A stretch of DNA of 64,000 nucleotides from Parasponia andersonii (taxonomy: Eukaryota > Streptophyta > Magnoliopsida > Rosales > Cannabaceae): contig JXTB01000119.1 in assembly GCA_002914805.1 (NCBI GenBank), positions 725,621 to 789,620 on the forward strand. The letters run 5' to 3'. The position numbers and the translations under genes were made by a program. Under the pieces are notes generated by a model that saw only the letters and a program-made list of their open reading frames with translations, was not told where the DNA came from and searched no databases. Positions 15,359-28,549 of the stretch are shown one piece after another (position 1 is the first letter of the stretch; every line of letters begins with the position of its first letter).

Positions 15359-16501
15359 CTGTGAATTGATAAAAAGCTATTCCAGCATATGGAAATATGG
15401 TAGTGGGAGTGGGACGCCAAAAACTGAATGCTATATGAATATATGATGCAGGGGCTCTAGAACATGGGTGGGTCTATTGTGGTCTCGAGTAAGTCTGGCC
15501 CGTCTACAAGAGTAGGGTGGTCTAGAAAGTAAAGCTTGAACATGCAGGAACCCGAGAGTGTTATTGGATCATTAAAAGTTTTGTATTGCACTTTTCTTAA
15601 TTACTTCGATTTTAAGAGGATTGGTTGTTCTAAATGTTGTGTGTACAGTGCATGGTTAAAGCTTAGTAGCCCACTTGAAAAATGAAAAATAAAAACAAGT
15701 GCACCTTTCTAGTATATATCCATTTTCTGTTTCCTTTATTCTATGCCTATACAATTATCAAATAGCTGATGTATCATCCGATTATGATATTACAAAATAT
15801 GAAATAATTGACATTGTTAAATATTTTTCACCTTTTAAGTTGACATGTGATCAAACAATGAATCTTTGTCTAATGAGTTGGTCGTCAGTCAGTTGAAAAA
15901 AAAAAAAAAACCAATATTACGAGGTATTGATGATGCCAACACTACACAGACATATGTTATTTTATGAGTTAAATCTATTTAAAGTATAATTATATTTAGA
16001 TAATAATAAATTTACGCAGAGTATATGGTACCCGATATCATTACTTAAAAGACAGGGGAAAAAAAAAAAAAAAAAGGGCCATTAAACATGACAAAATTTC
16101 CTAATTAATTGCAAAGGAAGTCTAATTTACTTTTGGATGGGGTTGAGTGCGCCACGAGAAAGTTTGACAAAACCCAAGCTGATGTTGAAAGAGACGTGTT
16201 CTTAGGTGTCAACTTTAGCTCGGAATTTTGTGTGCTTTCCGGGCTAAAGCTCCCAAGCCCAAAAAGAAAAAAAAGACAAAAAAAGAAACAAAGAAAAGTA
16301 TTCTTATTTGTCAACGCGATGACTATGGTAATAGTTCACTATAATACACACTATTGCGTAAATTATACAATGGATTATTACAATACAAACAGTATGACAT
16401 AATCCCTTTTGAGTTTGTTTTCTCCTGTTTATTTCGGACAAGGGAAACCTGGTAATACTAGTCAAAGATTGTATTCCGCTGTTGACCCGACCCTTTACTT
16501 T
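15359..16501. other. Spacer between PPR promoter and LACS1 3' end
   Basis: It contains the likely PPR promoter on its left side and the LACS1 3' UTR on its right. Apart from poly-A runs (15896-15910, 16059-16075) the notable element is the LACS1-like hairpin at 16208-16252. The small frames here have no family resemblance. Confidence 0.55.
16208..16252 (+). other. Short hairpin whose arms both match LACS1 exon 17
   Basis: Arm 1 (16208-16225) matches the plus strand of LACS1 exon 17 at 17091-17108 in 17 of 18 bases. Arm 2 (16222-16250), reverse complemented, matches about 17096-17120 with one substitution and a 2-base insertion. The arms therefore pair with each other: CTTTAGCTCGGAA against CTTTAGCCCGGAA, around a loop of about 11 bases. 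A plus-strand transcript would be antisense to LACS1 mRNA. It lies about 250 bp past the LACS1 stop codon. The sequence match is direct; any regulatory role is speculation, and the stem is short for a plant miRNA precursor. Confidence 0.6.
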
Positions 16502-19500
16502 TCATTTGCGTCCAGCCAAGTTTTCGTAGAGCTCATCAATTTGAACCTGTCAAAATTTTGACATCAGTAAGTTGCGTCACAAGCATACGTAAGTACGCAT
16601 ATATATGAAAAACTACAACTAAGAGCAGTTGGGTTTTACCAGATAATATTTGAGAAGATGGTTTCTTTTCTTTTTCAATGTTGCCGTCACCAAATCTCTT
16701 TCCATGTCAAAAGGTTGAGGTTCTAGAATGACTCCTTTGATGGATTCAAAGCCTCTTAGCTGGTTAAATAATGGAAGAAAGGTTAAAGAGGCTAGAAAAA
16801 AAGAACGGTAAAATAATCATAATCCAAGTACTGCATAATTGAATACAATGGAAAGAGTCACCAATAAACAGAAATGGATAAGCGAGCAAAGAACAATACT
16901 TGTATGTCTAAGCATAAGTACGGCTTTCAAAAGGCTAATATTCCCAAAGCTTGCATTAAGATTCCCAGAAGTCATGTTCCATATGTTCATATTCTCATGG
17001 TAATTCAAGATTTTGAGTTATATGTAACTCAAAGCTTCTAGCAGAAAACATGGGAAAAATGACTTTGATGATACCTTGTTTCTCTCAGCTGTTAACTTTA
17101 GCTCGGAAAGCACAAAATTCTTTAGCTGATCAAGTTGGCAGAGTTCAGAAAATGAACCCATATGACCATTTACATATGCCCATTTTTTAGTGTTTTCTTC
17201 ATGTGGTACAACTACTGCAATTACTGACGACTTGAAGCTGTCCCCGTATATCCACATCTTACAAACAGTCGAAAAAGAAATTAAAATCAGACAACATATA
17301 TAGATCAACATATGAAGAAAACAGCAAAAGAGAAATAAACAAGACAGCTTACATCTTCAACAATTGGAGTGATACCATACACATTCTCCAAGTACTCAAG
17401 AGCAACGTACTCTCCTTGGGACAGTTTTATAAGATTCTTCTTCCTATCAATTATCTTAACTGCTCCATTTGGAAGCATTTCCCCTATATCCCCTGAAAAT
17501 ACCAAGGACTTGAAACAAGTTAATATCGAAAGAAGTTTCTAACTGAAGTTTCATTTGAGAATAAGAAAAAAAGCTCTTTTCTCACCTGTATGAAACCAAC
17601 CATCTCTAATTGCTTCTCTTGTCAGCTCAGGATTTTTGTGGTACTCAACAAAAACTGACTTCCCTCTAAGACATATCTCACCACGAGGGGGATTTCCAAG
17701 AGGGTTGTAGCCCATTTCAGGAACTTCCTCAAGGCGCATCTCATTGTAGACTGATACCGAACCAACAGTACCAACAAGGCTCATTTCATCAGGAAAGGCG
17801 ATAGTTGTTGGTCCACAAGTTTCAGTTAACCCTGAATCAACCACAATGCATTGACTGGCTCAATGTCTAAAAATAACTCTTAAAACAAATAGGAAGAGCT
17901 GTGGAATTAGACTAAATATATAGAATACAAGGCTTAGATGAACTTTTTGGAATTGCTGGACTGATATCATGTATAATATAGAAAAACAGAATCCTGATAT
18001 CTGGTTCTTACATATCTATATGCTAAAAGCGGAGGTCTTTACCATAGCCTTGGACAACAAAAGCACAGCTAGTAACCCGCAAAAATTCTTCGATCTCAGA
18101 ACTCAAAGGAGCTGCTCCAGATATTATAAGTCGAACACGGCCACCTAACCTATCTTTTATCTTAAATACCATATAAAGAAAGAGAGGTAAGACTAGAATG
18201 TGATGACAATCTAACCATTCTATTCAACTATTTCATGCGAAGTAGCTGCGAACTCCATTTTGTGGTGAGACACATAGTTCTGAAATATGTAGCGGAGAAA
18301 GATAAAGTACAACCTTTCTGAAGGCTAAAAGATCTGCTAGTGGTGAAGCGTTTTTGTTTTTGTAACCCCAATTCATCCAAGCAAGTTTGCTGTAGACCAT
18401 TAAAAAGGTATATTAGAAGTAAGTTCAGCAGCATATAACCAATTAGTATAAGAAGTGAACAGACTAATACTTGTTAAAATGAATATCATGAAATTATAGG
18501 AAGAACTACTTACTATTTGTAGAGAAGATCAAAAATCTTTCTCCTTCTTGGATTGAGCTGTTGTACTGCTTTCTTTATACCTAGAAAACAAATTCGTTTG
18601 ATCAGATTAGCATAGTAGGTCCAACTATAAAGCTGTTGCAAACTGTTGATTAGTAATATTTCCATGCCTTCATACACTCTTTCAAAGACTCTAGGCACCC
18701 CAGCAAAAAGTGTTGGCTTTAATTCCATTAAATCATCTGCCAACGCATTAAGATCCTTCAAATAAGAAAATTAAGGCAATTATCAGAAACAAATCAAAGA
18801 TGAAACAAGATCGGACTCTAGGAAAGACAAACACAATATAAAAGCAAAAATCTGCAGAATCCTAACTGGCTTTGTAAATATGTGCTAGTGCATATTGCAA
18901 ACATGCCCCTTGCGTAAATTCCAATTAAGATAAGAAATAGTTCTAGTATCATACCCCATGGTAATATCCAACAGATGCACCTTTATGAAAAAAGTATTCC
19001 TCAATCAACCGGTCAAGTATATGAGCCAGAGGCAGAAATGATAAATAGGTATCATCTCCTGTCATCTACTCAAACTCACAAATGCAAATATCAGTAAAAG
19101 AAGACACAGAATAGATATGGTGTATACAGAATCTATCAGAAGTTCGATTATCGTATTTACTTTGTCTTCAAACTGTTCCAAGAAGAGGTCAATCCCTCTA
19201 ACAGAAAAGGCAATGGTTTCATGCGTTAACACAACACCTTTAGGATCGCCACTTGTACCACTGGTATACATAATTGTGCTAACGTTATTAATCTGTGGTG
19301 GAACAATATCTGCCGGGTTTTGTTTTCCCTGAATAACAACAAACTCTAAGATCAATCCAACTGAAAAAGATAAGCCACAAGTAGAAGCACCAGCAATGCT
19401 AATCTGGGAATCGGAGGATATTCAATCTTGTTTTGACTTAAATATTCATGACCTCCTAGAACGCTGTATTTCATCGTGGCAGACAAAAATCAAACTGTTA

Positions 19501-21016
19501 CATTTTAGTCAAATCACAGAATAACTAACCAATTCAAGGAATTCATTCCATGAGAATGGTTTAATCCCAAACTGGGTTGCCTTTTCCTTCTGTTCCTCGG
19601 TCAATGAAGTGAAGCAAATGACGGCTGCAGTCACAACCAAATTTAGTAGAATGCATTTTAGCACTTTCAGTTAACAGAATTTACCCTGCGATGCTCACTT
19701 TTTAGCTGTTGAGATGATAGACAATCAGGATTCAGTAGCTGCAAAACAATTATTATATGCATCCAATCAGGATCATTGTTACATGAAAAAACAAGTGGTT
19801 TTCACTTCATAGGACATAGGTTGAAGTTTCTGGTTCTCACTTCTTTCACTTTCTTATCTTGGATGAAAACGTAATCAACCTCAGCGTGATCTATGATAAA
19901 ATTCACAGCTCCTGGCCCTGCATCCAGGAAGATATTTAAAGGTTAAAAAAAAGTGCAATAATTTTCTTTTTCTTTAAAGTAACTCTGCTAATTTTTAGGA
20001 CTGAACCAGTATGGTAAAATGTATGTTGCGACTACTGCTTGCATAAGAGTAACTTGTTACAGTTTTGGGTTTAGGATGACAAAAGAAAATTAGAGAAGAA
20101 ACCCGAATAAGAATTTCGTTGTGTTATGCATTTGAGAGAGAGAGTTTACCAAGGGTGTCATAGAGAGGCACACAAATCAAACTGTGGGCATTGCAAGCCT
20201 ACAGGAGAATGTAAAATAATTTACATGGAAGATGAACATAAAAATTGCAACATTTCTAGCAAAACAAAATAAGAACATAGAAAAGAAAAGCAGAAGATAA
20301 CAGAACTAATTAAAGATGGTGTTAAAAGTAAAGAACCTCCATTGCCACAATCCATTCAGGGCAATTTGATCCATAAATGCCAATACGGGAACCCTGTCAC
20401 AATTACATTGTCATTATAAACCACAAAAGAGAAAAATCTTCACAAGAAGCAGAATAGATAGCAAACACTCATGACTCAGTATATGCTTACAGGTTCAGCA
20501 CCAGATCCTCGTAGTGCAGAACCAACTTGGAGAACTTCCTCATAAACTTCCTTGTACGTTTTCCAAGCATAAGTTCCCCACTAATCACCAAAGCAAATCC
20601 ATCCGAAATCGGTATGCAAAACTACTTGAATTAGAATGTCTAGACAAGTATAATGTTATTTTACCTTCCCATCGACAAGTTTACGCCAGCCAAGCATCCG
20701 ATTTCCAGGATATTTCTCAACAGATTTGCTGCATACATGTCAACCATATCCTAAAAGTTTCTCTTTAACTGTCTAGTATACTAACAGTTTAAAGAAGAGT
20801 ACTAAGTCTTATTTTGATCCAGATATATTCTCAAATCTCAACAACTATATAACAATTAATTAGGTACCTGAATATATCCCAAGCTGTGCTTAATTCAGGA
20901 TCAGCTGCAGGGAAGTTATGCTCGGAGAGTAAGTTACGGTACACCGGACCAACTGAAGGCTTGCCATCTTTGCCTTCCTTTCCTTCTTCAACTTGAGCTG
21001 AGAATAACTTATTCAT
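16502..21016 (-). CDS. LACS1: Long-chain acyl-CoA synthetase 1 (wax and cutin synthesis)
   Basis: Nineteen exons in coding order: 21016-20868, 20728-20665, 20580-20491, 20393-20337, 20198-20150, 19917-19841, 19738-19699, 19624-19530, 19328-19161, 19065-18955, 18755-18668, 18580-18514, 18389-18314, 18160-18043, 17831-17586, 17492-17353, 17257-17075, 16759-16640, 16546-16502. The 1983-bp reading frame gives 660 aa, the usual LACS1 length. The enzyme activates long and very-long-chain fatty acids with ATP and CoA at the ER for cuticular wax and cutin. Seen: AMP-binding motif [11 protein letters not shown] (residues 228-238), YGLTETCG (from 416), and the fatty-acyl signature WFHTGD...[10 protein letters not shown] (from about 494). 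The N-terminus with [18 protein letters not shown] marks the LACS1 branch. The ATG at 21014-21016 is chosen because the in-frame codon upstream is TTG. Intron 11 needs a GC donor at 18667-18666. Confidence 0.95.
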
Positions 21017-21100
21017 GATCTGATCTCTCAAACCTGGAGAAGAGAAGCCTCGAGAGAAAGAGGTGATATATTTATATCACTATACAAATACACCTCTAGA

Positions 21101-21109
21101 TTTATATAC
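21101..21109 (-). promoter_or_regulatory. Possible TATA box of LACS1
   Basis: On the minus strand TATATAAAT lies about 85 bp before the ATG, which would start transcription near 21075. AT-rich surroundings make chance occurrence possible. Confidence 0.35.
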
Positions 21110-21766
21110 ATAAATGTGCAGAGTCAGTTTTTAAGATTGAGCAGACGAAATTCATGAAGCAATTTAAGTCCTTCAAATGAGCGGTCAAAAGCAAAGAAAA
21201 CTCAAAAGTCATGAATGACCCACTAGTCCACCACCCACTACTGACCACCTTAAAGTAGTTACTACTTAGAGAAAATTAAAGCTCAAGTTGCGTAACATAT
21301 TTAATACCGGAGGACAAAATCTTTCCGAATCAAATTCGTATACTTAATCAGACGATCTTACTAGAGCAAGAAATTACATATCAAAGCATGCTAATTTATC
21401 CAGAAAAAGGAAGGAATGTAAGATACATATATAATATGTTAACGGCACCCATATATATTTTTCTAATATATTAATATATAGTTGATTATATAGCACACCA
21501 TGTTGAGACTAGAGAGTCCAAACTTTACAGGCATGAAAAACAGAGGCCAGAAATAATAAATAAATTAATTAATTTTAGGGGTCACGAAGTACCGTGGAGT
21601 TTGGTTGGTGAGTATGTGACGAGACCAATGTATGAGGAAGCCAAAGATCGTGAACAACACACAATGATCCAAAAAATTAGAGGATCCCCAGTTAAGTATT
21701 TATTTTTAATTATAACTTACATACGCCGAGATAGCAGACTTTGAGCAAGGCCTCGTAACATTCTGT

Positions 21767-21806
<40 letters not shown>

Positions 21807-24800
21807 CATATATATTGTTTTTCATAAAAGAAATTAAGTTAATTACAGACTGGATAAGCCAAAAAAATCCCAGTGGCTATGGCTGGCTAACTTAAAACAG
21901 GGGGGAAAAAAAAAGGAAAGGAATCAGAGTGAATGAGGTAGTAGATAACACGCAAAAGCTAGTGTAACACATGAAAATAACGCCATGAAAGAAAAAAAGG
22001 TGCCCCAAAAAGTAAAACCCCCATTTTTGCATTTTTCCATAAAACGCTTTATTCAAAAAAAAAAAAACACAAACTATTTAACACAAATAAGGTTTACTGC
22101 AGCCATGATTCGAGCACATTTGGATACAAACTTAATAAATATTTACATATTAACACTAAAATTACGTAAATATTGGTTTATACTAAAGATGCAGATAATT
22201 ATAGAGGTTGGAACTTACAGCAGTAATGGAGTTAGGAATTGGGATGATGATGAAGATGATGATGATGATCATGCAATGGAGCAGGAGCAACAGAGGGTAA
22301 AGGGGTGTTCAGTAACTTGGAAAATATATTATGACGTTACTTATACCTTATAACTTGTCGAAAAGAGGAGCATCACATTCATATTCATATATTTATACAG
22401 TGGTAAATGAGTTAGTTGTAACAGGTGGAACCCTGTTACCCTTGTCCCCTACTTTTTATAACCCTCTTTATTTATTTCTCATTTATGGCATTTTGTGCTT
22501 TCCACCATAAATATCTGATAAAAAAATTAAATAAAAAATAAACATTTCTTACAGCCTTATTTTATTTTTTTTTTTGGCCTTTTTAAGCATACAATGAAAC
22601 ACACAAAACATGGCACAGGAAGACTGTTTTCTTGCAACGTATTAATTAGTAGGCTGCCTAATGTAACTAATCTCCCTCCTAAGGCTGATAACAATAGCTC
22701 TTAGCAACATGGCCGAATTTCGGTTCTCTTCAAAGTAAAGGTTCAATTTTCAAATACCGTAATACAAATGACCATTAGTGAACGTACCAAATATAAAATA
22801 TGATTTTACCATTATGATAACTAATAAACTAATATATAAACTAAAGCAAAAAAAAAAAAGAAGATATAATCTGCATGTTCAGGTATAAAAAGAAGAAACG
22901 AAACATTTACTAAAATAAAGCATAAAAAGGGATAGCCACTCTAATTTCTCTATTTTCTGAAAGTCTAAACAGGTATATTGTTATAAGAAAGTAAAGTTTC
23001 AAGCGAGATATGCTTGCTTAATTTAAAGCTTTAAGAGCTCAACACTGTATGATATGTCAATATATGATTAATTAATTATAATTAATTTCTAGATATGGTC
23101 CACATAAAGTCCGATTTATTAATTTGAACCACTTAATAATATATTAACATGTCTTTATATTGCTAAGCACAATTACTACAATGCTGTTTAAGCTTTGGTA
23201 CATTCTATGCCATGCTAGCAGAACTGTATAAAACTTTCAACTCCAGACACTATATTTATTGCATAGCGTAGAGTGGTTACATATGATCCCCATAACTACT
23301 TCGATTGGACTTTAAAGGGTCATCAATGTTCACTATCAAGGCGAAATACCACTGGTGTAATTTTTCATGTACAAGAGGCCTGATATATTTCTCTTTTTAT
23401 TCCTAGAAGTACCTCAAGAGAACAGACCTCAATTATCAGTAGATTTCATCATGTGGCGCTAAGATGAGTCATATTTTTGTAGAAATCTTCACATAAAAAT
23501 TAGCAACACACAATAATGTATGCATAATTTTGTACGAAAGTAACATAGCTAGATACGAATTGATGACTAGTGTTCTATTATTATGTTACATTGCTACATC
23601 ATTTATACATTAACTTATACGAATTGACTAGTGTTATATCATTATGATATAATACTACACTTATATATGAACTTCCATATGTGTAATTTTTTTCCATCGT
23701 TGTGCCTAATTACATCTATTTTGTGCAAAATTTTACCCTTGTAACTCGTATGAACCTGCACTTACAATGTAATTATCTACTATTTTCGTTAGCTTGAAAA
23801 GCTGACAATCTCAACCGATGAATTGTTAGTTGTCTTTAATAAATTAAGCCCAGCACAGACCACAGACTATACAATCGCTCTTAAAGAATCTCAACTATTT
23901 GGTCAAAAACTCTCAAACAACGCATAGATTTTATTTCAACAACAAATTGGTCCCTCCGCCACCGGTGGTGTGTTGTCCTTTTCCTTTTTGGGGTATCGAA
24001 CTGGGGAGCCCACACCAATATATAGCAAGCACTCTTTCTTTTGGCTTAGGATGGTTTAAAAGAATGGGATAATTAATTATTGGATTTACATGTCTATATA
24101 TGCACACAAAGGTGGTTGTTTTGGTTGTGTTTTAATTTTTTAATTGTTTTATGAGGAAAATAAAATCAGCTTGAGAATTGAGATAGAGATAATAATATAC
24201 TTGTAGGAAATGTATTCAATAATTAATTAAGTGTTGCAATAAAGTCTCAAACGCATCAATCCAAGAGGCTTTTCTTATCATTAAAGTCCACAAGTTAAAT
24301 ACCTACTATAACTAGCGTTTTCTCGCATTGTTAAAGCGGAAAATGAAAGAGTAACTAATAACTATATATATGTACCCGATAAGCACTAAGCAATAAGCAT
24401 GGCTGGTGAGTTCCTTTATGAATAAATTATAAATGAAAACCATTAAAGGACAAAACGATCCAAACCAGTTGTCAAGTATGAAAGTTGAATAGTATTACTA
24501 TTGGACATTGGTTTTAAGATGAAAGTTTCAACGACTACTTATGAATACGCATTCATATGCATCATATGAATATGGGGTTTTCAGCTCTCCATTTCCAATT
24601 GTCATTACTAAAAGCCGTGGTCCCTCTTTTTTTTTTTTTTTTTTCCTTTCTTTTTTCCACAAACATATTTAATTAAATCTAACTTCTTCCCAAATATTGA
24701 TATTCACGATATTGAGTGAAAACAAAGGGACCTACGTATTGATTTATCCACACTTAATCATGTTATGTCAAACGATAAAACGTTCGAAAGAGTCACTTTT

Positions 24801-24901
24801 CATTGGTTCAAATGAGGAGATTTATAGTTATCAACCGTTTTTCTGCTAATTAAACTATGCTATTAATAATTGATTTCTAAATCAGCTGGTATATTACAAA
24901 A

Positions 24902-24946
<45 letters not shown>
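24902..24946. repeat. Microsatellite (CA)n(TA)n
   Basis: A short CA run passes into about eighteen TA units. Compound CA/TA arrays of this type recur at 9449 and 54545. Confidence 0.85.
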
Positions 24947-24950
<4 letters not shown>

Positions 24951-25657
24951 GTAGGCATTGGCTTAACGAAAATCAGAATGTTTGAGTAACGTCATATACG
25001 GTACTGCTACGTGACAACTTGCAAATACAGAAAAACTAAGGTGCCGCTAAAGTTACATACTAACAAAATGAAAAGAATGACGTAGGTTCAGCAAATAATT
25101 AATCATAGGTGCTGCTATTAATTAACAGACCTAATTTCCTTCTCTATTACTACTTACTTCCAAATCCTAGCTAGGCTCTTAATATTATAATTAGAGAACA
25201 TATAGTTAAATGATTGATACTGAATATATTTGAAAGAAAAGAACAGACAATTCTAGCAATCCTAATATATACCAGATGATCCTTTAATGATATTAAAACA
25301 CTAAAGATGATTCTTGATATATCTAAGGTAAACTCTGTAAATTAATACTGTTGGACTAGTAAAAAATTATTATTTCATAGAGATTATTTATTTATAAAAA
25401 ATAAATAATTTTATTAATTTATTGATAAATAAATATTTATGAATTTAAAAGAGGAGTATGAGTTTAATGGTTATACTTTTTTTCTTTAAGATACATATAT
25501 GACTTATAATAATAAAAATTAGATATAATCAACATTAATGCATGCATATAAAGAAGTCTAAAAGTTAACATGTATATATAACTTAAAAATTAATATACCT
25601 TATTTGCACATAAATAAAATTCTAAAATTTAATTTTAGTACACGTCAAAAAGTTAAG

Positions 25658-25660
<3 letters not shown>

Positions 25661-25700
<40 letters not shown>

Positions 25701-25711
25701 ATATATATATA
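25661..25711. repeat. AT microsatellite abutting the solo LTR
   Basis: About 50 bp of TA units, interrupted once, end four bases before the LTR start at 25716. Confidence 0.85.
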
Positions 25712-25715
25712 TTTA

Positions 25716-27503
25716 TGTCACGACCCAAAATTCGGGTCAGTATCAGAAGGAGAATTTCACAAAGGTGGGAAATTCCATGATTTATTTGAAAAGTGTCAAA
25801 AGTTTCAGTTTTTATAAAAACGGTCCATTTAAATAAAATAATCAGAATTCCATCCCGTGAACCACTCCCACAGTTCGTATTCACTATTAAACATAGACTG
25901 AATAATAATTAAAAATCACGAAGTGACATAAAAGCCCAAACATCACCATCATCCACAACAAAAGTCAAATACCAGAATGACATACATAAGTTCGCATACA
26001 AAATAGAAAGCAGTAATCTTGGTTCAATACTAATACAAAACCCAAATAGTCCAAAGACTACGACAACAAACTCCTAATATTACCAAAAGACAAACTGCAA
26101 TCTAGATGACCTCTCACTCCTCTTAATCACCAATATCGCACTGGACACCACCTGAGGAAGAAGGTAGAGGGAGTGAGCATAAAATATCCAGTAAGAAAAA
26201 CCATTACCTCGATCGAAAATATTTTAGTGATGGGGAATTCATGCATGGTTAGTTTAGTCCAAAACATACATATATATATATATATATAATCTAAACCGGA
26301 AATCCATATATATATATAAAAGTAGTGTAATCAAAACCATCCAATTCATATGCACATGACACAAATCAACCCATACCCATGAGCTTTCATCTTCTCATCT
26401 GTGGAAACCCAGGATGATGGCACTATGTATACCTAACAGCCTACCTGATACCTAAGTCCATACCCGGAGGGGACACCCGTGTGTCGCCTACCAAACCTGG
26501 AGGGGCAACCGAATCGCCTACGCCTGCCAAATGGGGAGGTAATCAGAAGTAACAAAACTCCGCGCGAGTTTACGGACTTTCATCGATGGTGGGATACGCA
26601 GCGCCACATTGTAAACCCACGGTGCTCATGTATGATCCTATGACACGTGCAATGCAGAATTGAAGTGTGAAAATAATCGTGCTCTGGTTTTTCAGTAAAA
26701 TCAGCATACTAGGTTTTTATAAAAAAACGGGCAGCATAACGGCCCTATTTTTAACATACCCAAAATAACTTGGACTCAGAAAATTCCCAGAGCAATACAA
26801 TATATATCTCATACAACCAATTCCCATCACAAATATTCGAGTAACCAAAAATCACATTTGTTCTCATATATTGCAGAAAATAAGTTTTATTCAAAAACGA
26901 TATAAAACAGAGGTAATTGAGTCCCTACCTCNNNNNNNNNNNNNNNNNNNNNNNNNNNNNNNNNNNNNNNNNNNNNATCCTTGAGACAAGACGAATCCAA
27001 CGGAACCGGTTAGAGGTCGAACGATGGCCAGAATCGTCGCCGGTGATGAAAAAACCGATTTGGTCTCTTGGCGGATTTCCGGCGTTGCAGGCGACATCGG
27101 CAGCTGGCGAGGGGCAGCGGAGCTTCGGTGCGACCTGGCAAGTCGACGCCGGTCGGTGGCGCGGGCGGACGGTGGCTGATGGCGGCTCGACGGCTTCCTT
27201 CAGTGGTGCGACCGAGAAACGCAGAGAGAGAGAGAGAGAGATCGGGGGAGAGGAGAGAGAGAGAGATCGGGGGAGAAGAGAGAGAGAGAAATGAGTGAAC
27301 AGGCCACGTGACCTATTCTGAATGGGCTGTGCAATTTAAATTGCACATAAGTCTCCAAAATTTCAAATTTCTATCAATCTAATCTCCAAAAAATTACAAT
27401 TTAGTCCTTCTGCACAAAATTTTTGTAATTTAATCCCCACAATATTTTATCTGGAAAATTGGTAAATTGTCCAAATTACCGTCCCCAAATCCGAGTTTTT
27501 ACA
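25716..27503 (+). mobile_element. Putative solo LTR of a retrotransposon
   Basis: The block opens with TGTCACGACCC and closes with GAGTTTTTACA, i.e. it has the TG...CA ends of an LTR, and spans about 1.79 kb including a 45-base assembly gap. Its first ~700 bases reappear inverted at 1-707, showing it is a dispersed repeat. No reverse transcriptase, integrase or gag frame lies on either side, hence solo LTR. Flanking 5-mers ATTTA and ATATA agree in four of five bases but lie in AT repeats, so the target duplication is weak. Inside, 26977-27290 is GC-rich with a GA-rich tail, unlike the surroundings; the frames there cross the gap and are not credible proteins. Confidence 0.65.
26932..26976. 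other. Assembly gap (45 N)
   Basis: A run of N inside the putative solo LTR. The true length of the missing sequence is unknown. Confidence 0.99.
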
Positions 27504-28490
27504 ATATATATATATACAATAAATATAATTTTAAAATTTAATACCTTATTAAATATAATATTTCAAGATGTTTTATATATATTAACATGATATTAATAAA
27601 TAGTCATTAATTCTACTTCTAGAATCCAAATCATTATAAATAGATTCTAAATCATATATCAAATAAATAGATTCTAAATCATATATCAAATGTGTTGTAT
27701 ATATTACGAAAATTAGTGCGATTGAATTCAATTTAAATTCAAATAATTAGTAAACAACTTTAAATGCATTTCAAAAATAACAAAATTAAAAAAATAAAAA
27801 TTATCTAAAGAGAGCTCATTAGTGTATTATGAATATTTATGTGTTATATTTTATATATATTTAATCAATTATTAATTTATATATTCAAATGAACCCTAAA
27901 ATAATTATAAAAAATATTATCTTAGGCATTTAATGAGAATATGAATTTAATATATTAGTCCGATTTAAAATCATAAAATTTTATTATTTAACTGTGATTA
28001 TTCATTTATCAAAAATTCGTTTATCCAGTTTTTACTGTCCTATTTTTTTTCCTCCTCAACTGTATGCACCTAGTACTAGTGATCTTTATACCTATCCTCC
28101 GTACAGATTGTTCGGGCTTTCTTACGTTTATTATTATAGGTATTCGCTGACTGAGTTGGTAAACCATTTTGTCGAATTTAAGGAGTTGAGATCCTTACAT
28201 CTCACGCTGTCCATCCTCTTCCCCTCGAGTACGTGACCACTCAAAAACACCATTGCCACCTAGCATTAATAATGCGGTCCATATAGGATGTCTGATTTTC
28301 TTTTAATTAATATGAATGTTCTCTCCCTTGAAACCAACAAACCCATTTTCCCTCCTGAATATTGTGAACGATTCTATTGAATCATACCACCAAACTGATC
28401 AGTCGATAGTTATCTGTTTCTTTTTTTTTTTTTTTGTATTAAGATCTTCATCACCACGTAAAACTTCCATTATTATTTATTTAATATGCA
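27504..28490. other. Intergenic, very AT-rich, no gene seen
   Basis: AT-rich spacer between two LTR-like blocks. The ATATATCAAAT(AA)ATAGATTCTAAATC phrase is repeated at about 27635-27690. Short frames at 27994 and 28316 show no family features. Confidence 0.5.
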
Positions 28491-28549
28491 TATGTGTTGG
28501 AGCAAGTTTCTCACTAGTCGTCCACGTGTCTCGAACTGCTGATGCTATA

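Larger units (their letters stand above)
21017..25715. other. Intergenic, AT-rich, no gene seen
   Basis: The 4.7 kb upstream of LACS1 hold no supported coding region; a 122-codon frame at 21985 is low complexity and ends in a run of aspartates from a GAT repeat. Present are AT microsatellites at about 21766-21795, 24911-24946 and 25661-25711, a poly-T tract at 24628-24644, and an imperfect duplication at about 23553-23675 (ACGAATTGA..GACTAGTGTT twice). Confidence 0.55.

Noticed and set aside
16208..16252. Calling the LACS1-like hairpin a MIRNA gene
   Set aside because: The paired stem is about 14 bp, shorter than the ~20-bp duplex required, and there is no small-RNA evidence here.
16109..16402. 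97-codon plus-strand frame containing a DVERDV phrase reminiscent of the LACS C-terminal region
   Set aside because: Only the hairpin part (16208-16252) truly resembles LACS1 DNA; the rest is not collinear and the frame ends in lysine repeats.
21985..22353. 122-codon frame upstream of LACS1
   Set aside because: Low-complexity poly-A and GAT-repeat translation, no domain, no promoter or splice logic.
26917..27298. Open frames over the gap and GC-rich part of the solo LTR
   Set aside because: They run through Ns and GA repeats and overlap each other in different frames; composition of an LTR, not a gene.
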